From the NCBI RefSeq assembly GCF_003073045.1, contig NC_037601.1, positions 22,418,150-22,482,149 on the forward strand: DNA of 64,000 nucleotides. Direction: 5' to 3'. The notes below the pieces were generated by a model. That model saw only the letters and a program-made list of their open reading frames with translations. It was not told the origin of the DNA and searched no databases. The translations under genes and the position numbers were made by a program. The DNA is from Pomacea canaliculata (lineage: Eukaryota > Mollusca > Gastropoda > Architaenioglossa > Ampullariidae). Of this stretch, positions 1 to 12,900 are shown in pieces (position 1 is the stretch's first letter; each line of letters opens with the position of its first letter).

Positions 1-3000
1 GTGAATTTTCTTTTAAAAAGTTGAATGCTTTCAATATGAGATGGAATAGTTGCACCTCAAAAAGAAGGAAAAAACTAATTGCATGAGCTAAGCAGCATGT
101 TAAATGCATCTATTATTGCTCCTTATGCCATACTTCTGCAGTGCTTAGAGACCTCTAAAGCCATACAAGAGCACAAATGTTTGTGTTCATGTTAACGCAA
201 GATTATGCACTAAGCCTGTTTAAGAATCGTGATAACAAAGGCAGTGCATGTTTGTATGAAATGTTTTTGTACAGTAGTCATCATTAATACTGCATCAGTA
301 ATTTTATTAAATTAGAAAGGTTCCTTCACCAGTAATTATTTGCAACCATTCTTAGCAAATAGTTTTGCTATGCATGTGTGTGCACAAATTTAGAACAGTT
401 TGTGTTAATAATTTTGACTGTTTTGTGCTCTATTTTGTCATATTCTTAAGGACTTCTACTTTTCAACCCTATATCCTATTAAACTTGAAAGGTCCCTAGA
501 ATTTGAAATCCAAGGAAGGTGTGATAAACGATTTTCAAGTATTGTGTTGTTTTGGAGAACAATCTTTAAATCCACATGTAATATTTTATAACTTTGTTGC
601 TTGCTTACCTGCTTGTATGTTATTAACATAAATTTCCAAATGAACTAGATTTTTATCTTGCCAAAACAACAGGAAAATTGAGCATTAAAGCAGATTCAGA
701 AAACTAAGCTAACAGCAACCAGATAAATGACCTGAAATAACTCACTTGTTTTCAATTTGTGCTTCATTAACGTTGCTCACAGATAGTGTGATAGTATAAA
801 GGATAGTATGATAGGAACTTTTAAACAAATTAAAATGTATTTTCAGTTGAAGCAAAAGTGGGATTTTTTATTTGTTCCATTTCTATTACGGCAATCATCT
901 TGTGTCTAGAGATATCCATTAAACTTCTTGATGACAGGGAAAGACCTCAGAAATCTTTAAATCCATTTTTTTAATAAGGGATCTGAAGATTTCCATGTGC
1001 ACATAACAGTAGCAGTATCCAACATTCTTATTTTGCTTTCATTGAGAATACCTTTTGGATTAGGAATAGTCCTGTGCATGTTTGAGTTTATAGCAGTTTG
1101 CTGGCTTGCTGCAATTATAATATATATATACTTTAAGCAATCATCAACTGCAAGCCAAGTATCAGCTATGTAGGTGTTTTTTGTGTGGTTTTTTTATTTA
1201 ATTTAATTTTTTTTTGTTTGGTACATTTTGCCCATTTGATGCTAGAGAGGATAAACTACAGAGATTTTTGTTGTGGGGACAACGGCAATCATTGATGTCT
1301 GTATATACAAGCAGTGCTCAAATACCTTAATTCCTTATTATACAGTTTGTTTCTAGCACTCCAATTGCAATCATTACTTGTTGTTTTGTTTTATTTTTCC
1401 TTTGTTTCGTTTACTTCAATAACAATCATTTTTGGCATATAAATTTTGACCTTTGTACAAGTGTAACAATCAACATGGTTACTACCTTAATCCATAACAA
1501 ATATGCCTAATGGGGACAGCCAATATAGATACTTGGTCATATGGTCATTGGCATATTTTTATGGAAAATTATTTTTCCTTCTGTAAGGACATCTTTCTAC
1601 ATAGTTTTTTTTTGTTTTAAAGCTCATGGAAGTGCAAATTTGGATATAGATGGCACTTCTGTTATGAGTGGTCTACCATTGTGTGCAAAATATTCAACAA
1701 GGTGAGACATTTGAAATGCCAAGAGTGTGGGTGAGTGGCAGGGGAGCTGTGTGTATGTGTGTCAGTGCGTGTGTGGGGTAGAGAGAGAAATGGATGTACA
1801 TAAGCAAGTTCAAAGAAGCAGGATTTCTAAATTTCACTGTTTCCTGCTTGGGGATTGTCATTGCTTACCATAGAGTAACTATTTTAGTGTTATACTGTAG
1901 TATTTCCTTACAACATGTGACTGTACAGAATAAAGTTTTTAAATAGCATATTTTGCTGAATCTTTCAGAGTGTATTTGAAATAAGCCTAGTGCTTGAAAA
2001 TTTGTGTGTGTGTTCTTAACCAAGCCTGTTGAGCATCTAAAGATGACAAATTTTGTCACCAAAAGTGGACCAATTTAGTACGTTTTCCCTCTCCTAGCAA
2101 ATGAAAAAAGTAATGTTTTCACTCAGAAAATAAAGAGTACACAAGCTAATTTATGCTAATTACCTTTACATCTACCTGAATCCCTTTCAAAAAAAAAAAA
2201 TGCTGATTTTAAATTGTGATTAATGACATCTAATACAAGGATGAAGGATGCTTCCTTAAAACAGTCACAATAAAGCATAAACTTTTAATTGCTTTATTTT
2301 TAGTAGCACCTTGCAACTTCTGGCTTAAATGGTTTAGAAACATGAGCACATAAGTTTTCAGTGCATTTTGATGGGTTTATTTCTCTTTTTCGCTTTAAAA
2401 CAAAAGAAGCATGCATGCAAAGTACAATTTAAAATGCATGCAGACATATTTAGTATGCATGACAAAGATGGCTTCCTTGAAACTAGTTTGAGGGCTATCA
2501 ATGAAACAGAGATAAGAACGGCTTAATGGTTATATACAGTTGCTGAAGGCAGTAATTCTCTCTTGATCCTCAAACTGACTCATACGTTTCTCTCACGCAC
2601 ATTAAACCATCCTGATGGCAAACCTTGAAGGCAAGTTTATTGTTAGGACTATTTATCTCCGAGGAACTTGCTTTAAATATGTAACAAAGCACACTCAAAG
2701 CATTTACATTAACTTTAATATTTTACATCAGCCCCAGTCTGCTCATTATATCACTGTTTCATAGAAGCAGTGCAATAATGTATGCTGAGCACGAGGAACC
2801 TAAACACTTATCTGCCCTTAAATCGACAATATTTAAAGGAGTGCCGTATACGTGACAAAAATGACGGCGATGTTCTCGGTGAAGTCAAAGCTCGAAGTAA
2901 TGGCGTGCTAGCTGGCAAGTATTTTAAGGAATCAGAAAGGGAAGTCTGTATCACAGTTTTTTGTCACAGGACATAAAATTGTCACGAAACAGTAAATTTT

Positions 3001-3143
3001 ATGCTAAAACTTCGTCCAAAAGATTTTCTTTGGCCAGCAGAACGTTGGGTAAGCCACCATGTTCATACAGTGGCTGGTGAACAGGTCAGCATAGATGTGC
3101 ACCTGTATCTGCTTCTCGTATGTCCAAATGTCAGACAGCTGTG
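1..3143. other. AT-rich region downstream of the SLC7-like gene (probable 3'UTR plus spacer)
   Basis: This stretch holds no credible coding exon on either strand; open frames are short, lack splice context and have no recognisable protein features. It lies directly 3' of the SLC7-like stop codon (3144-3146, minus strand), so its upper part is probably that gene's 3'UTR. The first minus-strand AATAAA downstream of the stop is at 2636-2641 (TTTATT on +), about 500 bases after it; several more TTTATT matches follow further left, so the true polyadenylation site cannot be fixed. The rest is AT-rich with short homopolymer runs. Confidence 0.5.
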
Positions 3144-3912
3144 TCAGACGCTAGTCAAGGAGTTACTCCGAGCAGAATCGTTGGCGATGTTGGACAAAAT
3201 GATTTCATGCAATTCTGACCGCAACTCGTCCTGCAGGCGTTGCTGCTCATGGAAGGAGTCCTCCTCGTCATCTGAGGAGCTCCCATCCGAGGAGCCCCTG
3301 GAGGACCCCGTGGAAGTAAGTCCGAAGAGAGACTCAATCCCACCCAGGTCGTCCCTTGATGAGTCCAGATCAGAACTGGAATCGGAATCGGAACTGTCAG
3401 AGCTTCCTTCTTCCGGTGGAAATATGGGCAGCGCCAGAAGCTCGTACTGTCTTCCGTCATCACTTTCGTACTCGTCAGGTAGGGTCAGACTTTTATCACT
3501 CTGGTGGCAAGATAGGTCCCCTTTGTTTACAGCCAAGCTAGTGTCGCCCGCTGACAGCTCCTCGGGGATGGTGGCCTGGGTGCAAGAGCTTGTGTTCGAG
3601 AAAGACACCAAACTGCCGTTGCGGCTGCTTGCCATGTTGCTGGACACCGCGGTGGCGGTGGTGGTGTGGGTGCTGTTGACAGCGCCTCCGTTGGGAAGGT
3701 TTCGGCTGACGTCATTGTTGTAGGTAACACGTTGGCCTTTGGTAACTCCCGGGGGAAGGGAATACGTTTTGATAGTGGGGACTGAGCCGTTTAGCTTGGA
3801 CAGGTTGGCGACTTTGGTGTCGCTGTGCGTGGTGTCGTTTGCTGAACTGTTGCCAGTGTACATGGAGGCTGGGGTAGGCATGCTTTCCACTCTAGGCAAG
3901 GGACGTGCGTGT
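3144..3912 (-). other. Terminal coding exon of the SLC7-like gene: Ser/Thr/Asn-rich, acidic, PDZ-ligand-ending tail
   Basis: The exon begins at the acceptor CTCTTCAG|A (AG at 3914-3913) and runs open for 256 codons to TGA at 3146-3144. The first half is rich in Ser, Thr and Asn with no hydrophobic segment. A central acidic block alternates Ser and Asp/Glu (for example [16 protein letters not shown] and SSDDEED), which resembles casein-kinase-2 substrate sequence. Near the end a predicted amphipathic helix ([17 protein letters not shown]) precedes the C-terminus NSLTSV, which fits a class I PDZ ligand (T-x-V). It follows the membrane core, so it should be cytoplasmic. An antisense open frame on the + strand (3001-3723) is a shadow of this composition. 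Confidence 0.8.
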
Positions 3913-6900
3913 CTGAAGAGACAGAGGTATGCATTACTCATTACGCCTGAGTCAAGGTTCACATTACGTCTGTTAGCAGTATGCATTACTCGTTACGTCT
4001 GAGAGACGAGGGGCGCATTACTCATTATGCATGAGAGAGGCACACATTACTCAGTACGTTCATAAAAGGTAGCTTACTTAACAGGAATATGGAAGGGTGT
4101 TTATAAGATCTTTATCACCAGTTGTCTAAATTAATATTTGGTGATGTTTACGTAAAAGAATAATTACGAGACTTGGTACTGCGTGTGCCAGCTCAAGTAA
4201 ACAGCAACGCACCCCAACAGCCCGTTGTTCGCAAAGGCGATGTGACTCAGATACATGCAGCTGAGACTAGCTGCGGGTAATGTAACAGCTGTGCCCTCTA
4301 GAATGACGCAAGGCTGATGTATTCAGCGATAACGACAGCAACGCCGTGGGCAGTAAGGGTTCAAGGAGGGGGCGTGAGGCTGTTAAGACTGTTCTGTGCG
4401 TCACCGCAAAATCTTATCGACTCTACCTGCGTGGCACCTGCATGCACGAGGTGTGGTGTGTGTCGAAGGACGGTTGGCTGAATGGATGTATGACCGTTAT
4501 TTGGTGACAACAGAAATATTGCTTGCATCATGATTTGATGTAGTGTATTAGTAGCGTGGATCAGATGTTGTCAAGGCTTAACCAGTTCGCAGCATCTGCT
4601 TCAGTAGAGACACTTTCGTATAAACATGCCTCGCTTGGTCGTTTGTCCACACAGTAGTTTCAAATGGAACATAGAAAATAGAGGAAAGGACAAGTGAAAG
4701 AGAGATGGAGGAACGTCACACCTTGCCTTATTTAGTAAACGTCACATGACGGATCAGGGACACCTCTCTCAGATCGCTGTGTATTGATATTGAGTGTATC
4801 GGTTCTAGGATTTGCTTTTTTACAGTAACTAGTATCCACAAGCTGGAGCCTAGTGTGTGAAGTTGTTCAATGGCTGTAGTCCGGGACGAGACAAAAAGTG
4901 CCACAGAACCGTTCCTGTGTTGCTGAAAAAATAAAAAGCAACCATGTCCAGCTTATACACTGCGACTTTCTAACTGAAACTGTTTCGGGTCCTTGAAGCC
5001 TGTTTTCAGAGCAAGGCGAGGGGTGTGTCAAAAGGTTCTTACTTGTGGCGAGTGTTTGAATGTGTAGCACTCTGGTAGTGTACTACGTTATGTCTTTCTT
5101 TGTAGAGGGTCGGGGTCGAACAGCTCCCAGGACTGTCCCTTTCTCACACCGGCTGCGTGCATAATAGCCAGTCTTGAACTGTACACCAACGAACTAAAAT
5201 CCATGGACTGCTGGCAGACGATTTTTTTTCCAGTTAACAGCTAAAACGAGGCATGATACAAGAAAACTTCCCGTTTAGTCATATTCTTTGTTACGGCTCG
5301 CCGAAACTAACAGTGGATTATTCGCAAGAGGCTAAGCTGTTGGTCTTGGCAGACAGACAGCAGTCCACCTATACACGTCCTTGGTCCACCCGCGGCTACT
5401 GGCTACTGGACCTATTGTCACACCAGAAGTTACGCGGTTGACTCAGTCACTTCGGGAGACAACGACCAGACAGGGCGGGGATCAAGGTGTCCACTGGCGC
5501 CACGGGGGCTAGTAAAGGACTGAACGAGACCATGGAAAAAGGGGGTGGATGTTTCTGGAACGTTCGACTGGGAGAGACTAAGTAGCGTCGCTTGAGAGTT
5601 GAGAGAGGCTTTTTGATTCTGGAAGTGAGAGTGGAGAGACGGCAGGCCAGCCGCCAAGTGAGCCCACCCCTACGTCGCCATCAGGGACTGACGTGTTGGT
5701 TACAAATGCTTGGAACTTGAGTTGTGGAATCAATGTGCAGATTTTTAAACTCATTAATTTTTTTTTTAATTTTCTTTTTTCTTTAACTTACCCGTCCCCG
5801 GATCCGAAGGAGCTAGAGGCGCGAGCGTTGGGGCGGTAGACAGGGGCAGAAGACTCGCTATGGCCTGTACCAACCCAGGGAAAGAGACTGTTAGAGCGAC
5901 CTCGTCTCACGTCGGCTTCGACCAGAGAGCGGTTCTTGTTGATTTGCCTGCACAGTGAATGTCTGCATGAAGACAGGCAAGCTCCTACAAGATCGAGATT
6001 ACTATTAATACTGCATAAGCTAAAATATACTATTATTAGGATTGTGTGACCCTTGACCCATATGATATACGTGTCTGTACTCCCGCTCTCACCTCAGAAT
6101 GCACCAGTGTGTGTGTGTGAAGGGGTTATGTGGTAGTGTGGTGAGTGGATAAATGGGTGAGTATGAGGTTTATTACTTCAGTTCATCCTGCAACTGAGAC
6201 AATGGCTGGATATTCACCAGACATTCAAACGTTCAAGTTCTCTTTCTCTCGGTAACTTGCACTCAAGACACATTACCCTTCATGACTCCCTTTTCCTGTA
6301 CAGGATGACAACATCCCACATCGACCAGCGATGTTGTGTAAGTTAAGCTACGTTTGTGCCTTCAATTACCTTATGATTGATGGTGACGGAGAAAAGCGCT
6401 TCTTAACAACGGGGGACGACTTTTCCAGGCTGGGCATGCGCGACAGAGAGGTCAGCATGGCGTCCGACAGTCGTCGGAGGGAGACCGGCGAGGCACCGCC
6501 AGGGACCAGAATGCTGTTGCGTGCAACTGCTGTTGATAACCGCCTCATGATGGACATCCGGCGAAGATCACTGCGGTGAGAGTGACCAGACCACAAAGAT
6601 AGTAATGAAACAGTCAAAGTATTAGTTTTCCTATCTTTCCCATTCCCACCCTCAGTTCATTCAGAAAAATAACTAGAGAGCGCATTCTTTCTCTTTTTTT
6701 TTTTTACCAAGGTACATTTTTTTGGTCGACGTTGAAGCATAGAAGCAGTGTTAAACACTGGTTCAAATGCTTGGGCTTCAGTGAGCTATACTTCCAAAGA
6801 TCGCTTGTATATTTAAAGAGTAATATTAGGTATAGCAGTTAAAGTGTAATATCGAATATAGTAGTATACTCGGAAGTCCTTCATGTCATTATGGTATTTA

Positions 6901-9900
6901 CATACTTCTTGTATACTTATGTTACATTACAGCAACAAATACCAGCAAATATAAATAAACACCAGAAAATATAACAATCATAATAACAGTGGTGATTATC
7001 ATATCGACATAAGCAAGCACCTGCAAATACGTGGTTAATTTAAGCCATATGCATGTAAGAAAGTAAGAACTGTATTAATGATAAGCGATAGTTAGTAGAG
7101 AGGCAACTACCGCTAAAGCATTGCAGGTGCACAGAGTGTGGTTCAGGCACATAAACATCACGTGAAGTGCAAGTCAAGCAGGTGCTTCAAGCACAATCTT
7201 AGACAAGAGCAGCTCAGTGTCATGGTCGCAGCAGTCAGCCACAGTTACCAGGTTGATGCTAAGCTGCTAATTGTCAGCCATATCAGACTTTGCTGCGCAC
7301 GAAGCTTGCCGTGACAACAAAGACCGTACATTATCTCTGATCGCAATAAATTTCTGGAGCAATTGCAGAAAAAGTATCAGTCTGAAATGGACATTGCTGA
7401 AATGTAAGTACAGTAATGGCAAGATGGCACGGATGTGGCAGTAGAAATAAAATGGTCTAGAAAAAGTAGAAAAGTGGCAGATACAGAAATCAATCTAAAC
7501 ACATAGCAACTGGCGTAACAGATGCACTAATCGATCTTATACATAAACTATAGGCAGGCAAGGAAATAAAGAGACGGAAAGCTGTCAACCTGTAGCCATT
7601 TAGGCGAACGGACATCACTTCATCACTTCCCTCTTCATGGACAGCCTCCACTACCTGCGTGGACTTCTCTAGGGGAGGATTGAATGACAAAAAAAAAAAA
7701 AAAAAAAAGAGAATAGTCCGACTCCCATTTTGATGCCGTTGTCTTGTTCATTGTATCTCTATAAACTTATTTTTCAGTCATTATTTTTTTCTATTTACTA
7801 TAATTCATTCTAGTCAGCTTCCCCCTGGGAGTCAAACAGCGCTCTTCATCTCGTGTAGTAATGTGTTGTCAGAATGCAGTCTGACAGTCGCGATGGATGC
7901 CGTGCTCACAGCGCACTTTATAAACACCAAAGTCAAATACCGCAGTCTACCAATGCTGCTAACTGAGGTTGGTTGAGGCGGGACATGCTTTGAAAGAAAC
8001 GATAATCACATCGCACATCAGACGAGTTACCTGGGCGTTTACAGCAGTGGTTCGCTATCAAGATAATCTGCCCTACCGCACTTTTGGCCAGGGAGCCACA
8101 GTTTGTTTTATTTGCCCCGCAGTGACATGTTTGCATGCATAAACAGATATTTGAGAGGGAAAAAAACCCGAAGTATACATATATATATATATGCACGACT
8201 AGCGGCAAAAGCTAAGCAATGAGATCAAAAATGTTTTTCAATTACAAGAACTATACTGGCATGGAAATTTTTTTATCATGCAGCTACTTGAAACAGCAAA
8301 GAAAAAAAAAAACTACATTTCTAGAGCTTGAGGCAGTGCAGGTGAATTGTTTTTAGTTACATAGCGTCGTAACATCAAGGCTGCAGCTAGTGACAGTGGT
8401 GAGGCGGGTACCTGTCAGGATCATTTCCTGTTGACATGGCAGCCGCCAAATTTTGTAACAGGAGCAGGTTGGCTACAGAACTGCGGCGTCTCTCGTACCT
8501 TGCCAGAATTCTTTTCAGAACAGTCAACGTAGATCATTCAGAACCACGCAAACATCGAATGTATAATGAAACAGAATGATGGATGGTAATTCCCAGCGAC
8601 TTCTGTCCTACATCAATTTCTTCCACTCGCCCCAATCAGGTTTAAAATCAAGTTCTGAACATCGTCGAAAACACGCTAAAGGTGAGGACCACCAACCCCA
8701 GTCATGCCAATAACAATTTGTTTTACAGTCGCATGCGAAGAAACGTAATTTTTATTTGTAAGATCTCACAAATTACTCTGTCTAGACAAATTTCTCACTT
8801 TCGTAAATTGTGAAGTGGTAATAAAAATGAATAGCTTAACTCACTTCTTAGGTGCTATCCTGAATAGCAGCTGAAGCCAGATGATGAGTTTGTCTGTTCG
8901 CGACATGAAGAAAATATGGTGTCATATTAAAACACAGGAACGCTTAAAGATTTGTTATAGTGCATTATCTCTGTTGTTTTATTATTATTATTTTTATAGC
9001 ACTTCACAGCAGGCTAAAAGTGCTTTAAAAAAAATAAAGAATAAAAAAACACAGACATATTAATAATGGGCGTTAATCTAAAAAAAAAAACCCAATGATT
9101 ATATTGCATGTCCAAGTAGTGTGGCCACTCGTGTTCAATAACGCCATCCAGGGCCGTGCTTAGGGGCAGGCGGACGAGCATCTGCCTAGGCATGATTTAT
9201 GGTAACGGCATTGTGATGCCTTTGCCATAAGAACGGGCCTGACGCCATCAGAAATCTTGCCATTACATGAAATCTTAGATGAGTGAATAAAGTTTTGCTT
9301 TAGAAAGTAGTCGAGAGTTAAAACGATGTTTGATGGAAGCTCAGCTGTCAACTTTGGTGGAGTGGCTTAACGTTTGCAGACAGAGAAGTTTCCATGACAA
9401 CTCTTGTTAGAGCCTTCAGGTCACAAACTAGTTTCAGAGAGATCACAGTGTCAGCCTGTCTGACTGCGTGTACTATGTACTAAGCTTGCTGTGACAGCTC
9501 ACCATCAAAACTTTAACAATTGCTGACAAGGAATCAGTGTGACGTGGACTGCTGATACACAGATCTACAGTGTCAGTCATGGCAAGACGGCGCTGACGTG
9601 GCAGTGCAAATAAAATGGTGTAGAGTGACACAGGCACACAATTAAATCCAGGAATATATGGAATTGTGTTATAGATACACAGATCAACACTTGAACACAA
9701 AGCTTGAACTCAGATTAACAGGAAAAGGCGAAAAGCGACAGAAAGCTAAATCCGCTCTAGCCAGTTAGTCGAAGGGACATCACTCATATATCTAGCTAGA
9801 CTGAACCAGGAATTTGCCTCCCCTGGAAGGATCTCAGAGGATTTTTTCAATGAACTAGAACGAGGCTATCGACAGAACAGCTTCCGGTTTAGCTGTCAGC

Positions 9901-12900
9901 AGAGTCTGCGAGAGTAATAACAGTAAATAAACAACCAGGAGAGTGTTTATAGTGTTGCGTATAAGGATGCCTTTGTGCAAGTGTCAAATATTTCAGTGCA
10001 AGTTTTTTCCTTTTCGTTTCTTCGTCAATTTCCTTTTTTTTTTTTTTTGACAAATCCAGGTGTGATTAAGAGAAAACATTGTTATAAATATTTATAGTGG
10101 CTCTTCCCCATAAAATACCACCGGAATATGTTTTTTGCGATAGTTTAAGCTCTGTTTCACCGATTTTTGCTTAGCACTAAGCTTAGCCTTTAAAGAACTT
10201 GATACACTTCCTTTATCAACTTATTCCAGTCACAAAGGAGAACTGATAATGCTTGATAGCCTATCACAAGTGTCTAAAGATTTATCAACATTTAGACATA
10301 TTTCACTTGTCAAAATACCGAAACTGTTTTTAATTCTTAGAACTGATAATAGTGTAAAAGAAACTATATACTTGTAGACATTTTAAAGGAAACATTACAG
10401 GAACTTTTCTACATTTTTAAGGTAAACTGCAAGATATAGTCGAGAAGGGCACAGAGTTGTGTGCAATCGTCTAGAAATAAGAGGAAGAGACCGACCAGGC
10501 AGCGTGGCCCTGGAGTAGAACCAGTGCATGGGCAGGTAACACAGGAGGGACAGCCCGACGAGAACGAGGGAGCTGATGAACTCTGGGTTAGGTGACCGCA
10601 GGAAGGGGCCGATCAACAGGAAAGCGATGATCAAGACCACCACCACTGGTAGGACTAGGTTCACCTGTCCAGGTAGACATAGCAAAAGGCTAAAAATACC
10701 ACGTGATTGAAGGCGTTTATAAATATGTCGATACCAAACCAGTCACACACACACACTTGGCACGAACCTTAAAATCAGAATGTTCTTTAGATACGCACAC
10801 GCCGAAAGAAACAATCTTTGAGGTGGCAAGAAACACATCAGAATTAAGAAGGGACATGATTCGGAGAGTCTGACCTTGTAGGGTCGAACTTTGTCTTTGT
10901 TCTTGACCCTGAGGACGATGAGGGCGAGCATCGCTGTACCGTGGAACAGCCACACCGAGAAGATGAAGAAACGCACCAGCTGACCACTGTCTGCCACAGA
11001 GATCATGATGATGGCTATCACCATCTGTAGACCAGAAACACAAAGAGTTATCTTCCCTACAGGTGACTACAGTACAGGGCAGCGATGTCTGTTTTGGGGT
11101 GATCCCTAGTACTCTCAGAGTAATGGTCCTGAGGAATATAGTTCATAATATTCAAAGTAACTGAAGTAACTCTCAGTATTTTATATTGCTTCTGGTTAAA
11201 AAAAAAAGGCTAAGAAAAGTCATAAAGCTTAATTTTTGGGAAGCTACTAGTACTTTCAATAAGGATGACGACGATGACGACGACAGAAAAGAATATCCTG
11301 TGTGTGTAGGATGTCATAACACAGCATTACAAGGATAACAGAAAGGTTTGGTGGGGAAAGAAAAAATATTTGTGTGTGTTAAACGATGCGAAAAACGCAT
11401 CCCGCAGCCGAATACAGAACCGTGGTAGACACCCAGCGCGTGCGTTAGTTGAACAGCAGACACCAAAGTCGACAAAAATTAACGGGCAACGACAAAATGA
11501 AGATGAAGATAAAGAGGAGCGACTCTCGAATCCATCATGCGAAATAAAATTATCAGACAGCACTGGTTACTATGAAGTCTATATAGCTGCTCCTGACAGA
11601 CGCAGATGAGCATTGTAGTGCGATGCTTAGAACTTACCCTCAAGTACACGATGAGGATTGGAGTTTTACTGCGCACGTGCACCCAGGATGCAACTTCCGG
11701 CATCTGACTGTCCTTCACCGCTACACCAGCTAATCTGCATGACAGTGTCATAGGTCAGCAGCATCTGATTGACTGATTTATATCAAGGGTAATCACTTCA
11801 TTATCACTTCAACTATTTCACGAGTAAAATTAACATGTCAGCTCAAATTATATACAAGTAAAATCCGTAACTCGTCTATTCCCAACCCCACCCTACCCCT
11901 ACCCCTACCTCCACACACACAACACACAGACAATAAACATGCTGTTTAGAACAACGAAGGATGTGGCAACAGGGTAATAGACGGATGGAGAGAGAGTGAA
12001 CGAATAAGAGGGTGTGTAGGATACCAAGAGAGAGAGAGAGAGGGCGCTCACCTGCCGGACGAAAGAAATGTTGCATTGAGAGAGCCGAGCGCTGTCAAGC
12101 CAACACCAATGGGAATAATACTACTTGCGCCTTTTGTAAAGACGCCATGAGCCCAAGTCTGGTAAAGTACAAAAGACATTTCTTGTCGAAATTACGCTCG
12201 AATAAAAGCTTCACAGAAATATTTCAGTTTTCCCCCGAGAAATGTGTCCGGGTTTTAAATTATACTGATGCTCGCTGGCTTTTGTGTGTTGAACACGATG
12301 GCGACAGTCTGATACCGTCTTGTAAATCGTCTTCCTTTATCGTGTATGTTGTGTGAGTAGATGCTTTACATACTTCCAACTGACCCTGTGTGTGTGCGTG
12401 AAAAGAAATAAATTTAGGGAGAGAGAGCCCATTCCCCATCCCCAAACTGAGGTACCTGCACAAATGCACTTTGAATATCCTCGAGAGCTGTTTAACCCCT
12501 GGCCTCCCCCCACGGGCCACCAACAAACAGCCGAGAGAGGTCAAAGAGAGATAACTTACCACACCAATAGCTTCAGAGCTGATCATCTCTTGTTTGGACA
12601 TCACCGTGAAATAGGATGTCACCACTAGTACATATATTGTCATGACAAAGGGTATGACTGTCTTCACCAGTCGCGGCAAGTTCCTGCAATGAGGTCACTG
12701 TCAGGTCAAACCATGTCACGGTTGTCACTGTTCACATTTGTAAATAATCAACATGTAATGTTCAGCACCTTCATACGAAGCTCGTCACAAGGTTCTTTTT
12801 GATTTGTCACGGACAGGTAACTAGATGTGACTCTGCTGTACGTGCAGTCAGGTAAATCATGTTATATTAAACTGGACATCAGCTATCAACCGTAAAGTAC

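Noticed and set aside
3001..3723. A 240-codon open frame on the + strand
   Set aside because: It is antisense to the last exon of the SLC7-like gene, and its Ser/Glu/Leu composition is what the reverse of that exon gives. The minus strand has the splice and phase support.
5430..5640. A possible extra SLC7 tail exon after the good acceptor CTCTCACTTCCAG (minus strand)
   Set aside because: Open frames follow in two phases but no convincing donor in the right phase is present, and the phase-2 reading runs to a stop. It could at most be a rare alternative end.
9140..9200. A GGGCCGTGCTTAGGGG-type stretch resembling ends of known transposon fragments
   Set aside because: No matching second end or target duplication was found nearby, so no element can be delimited.
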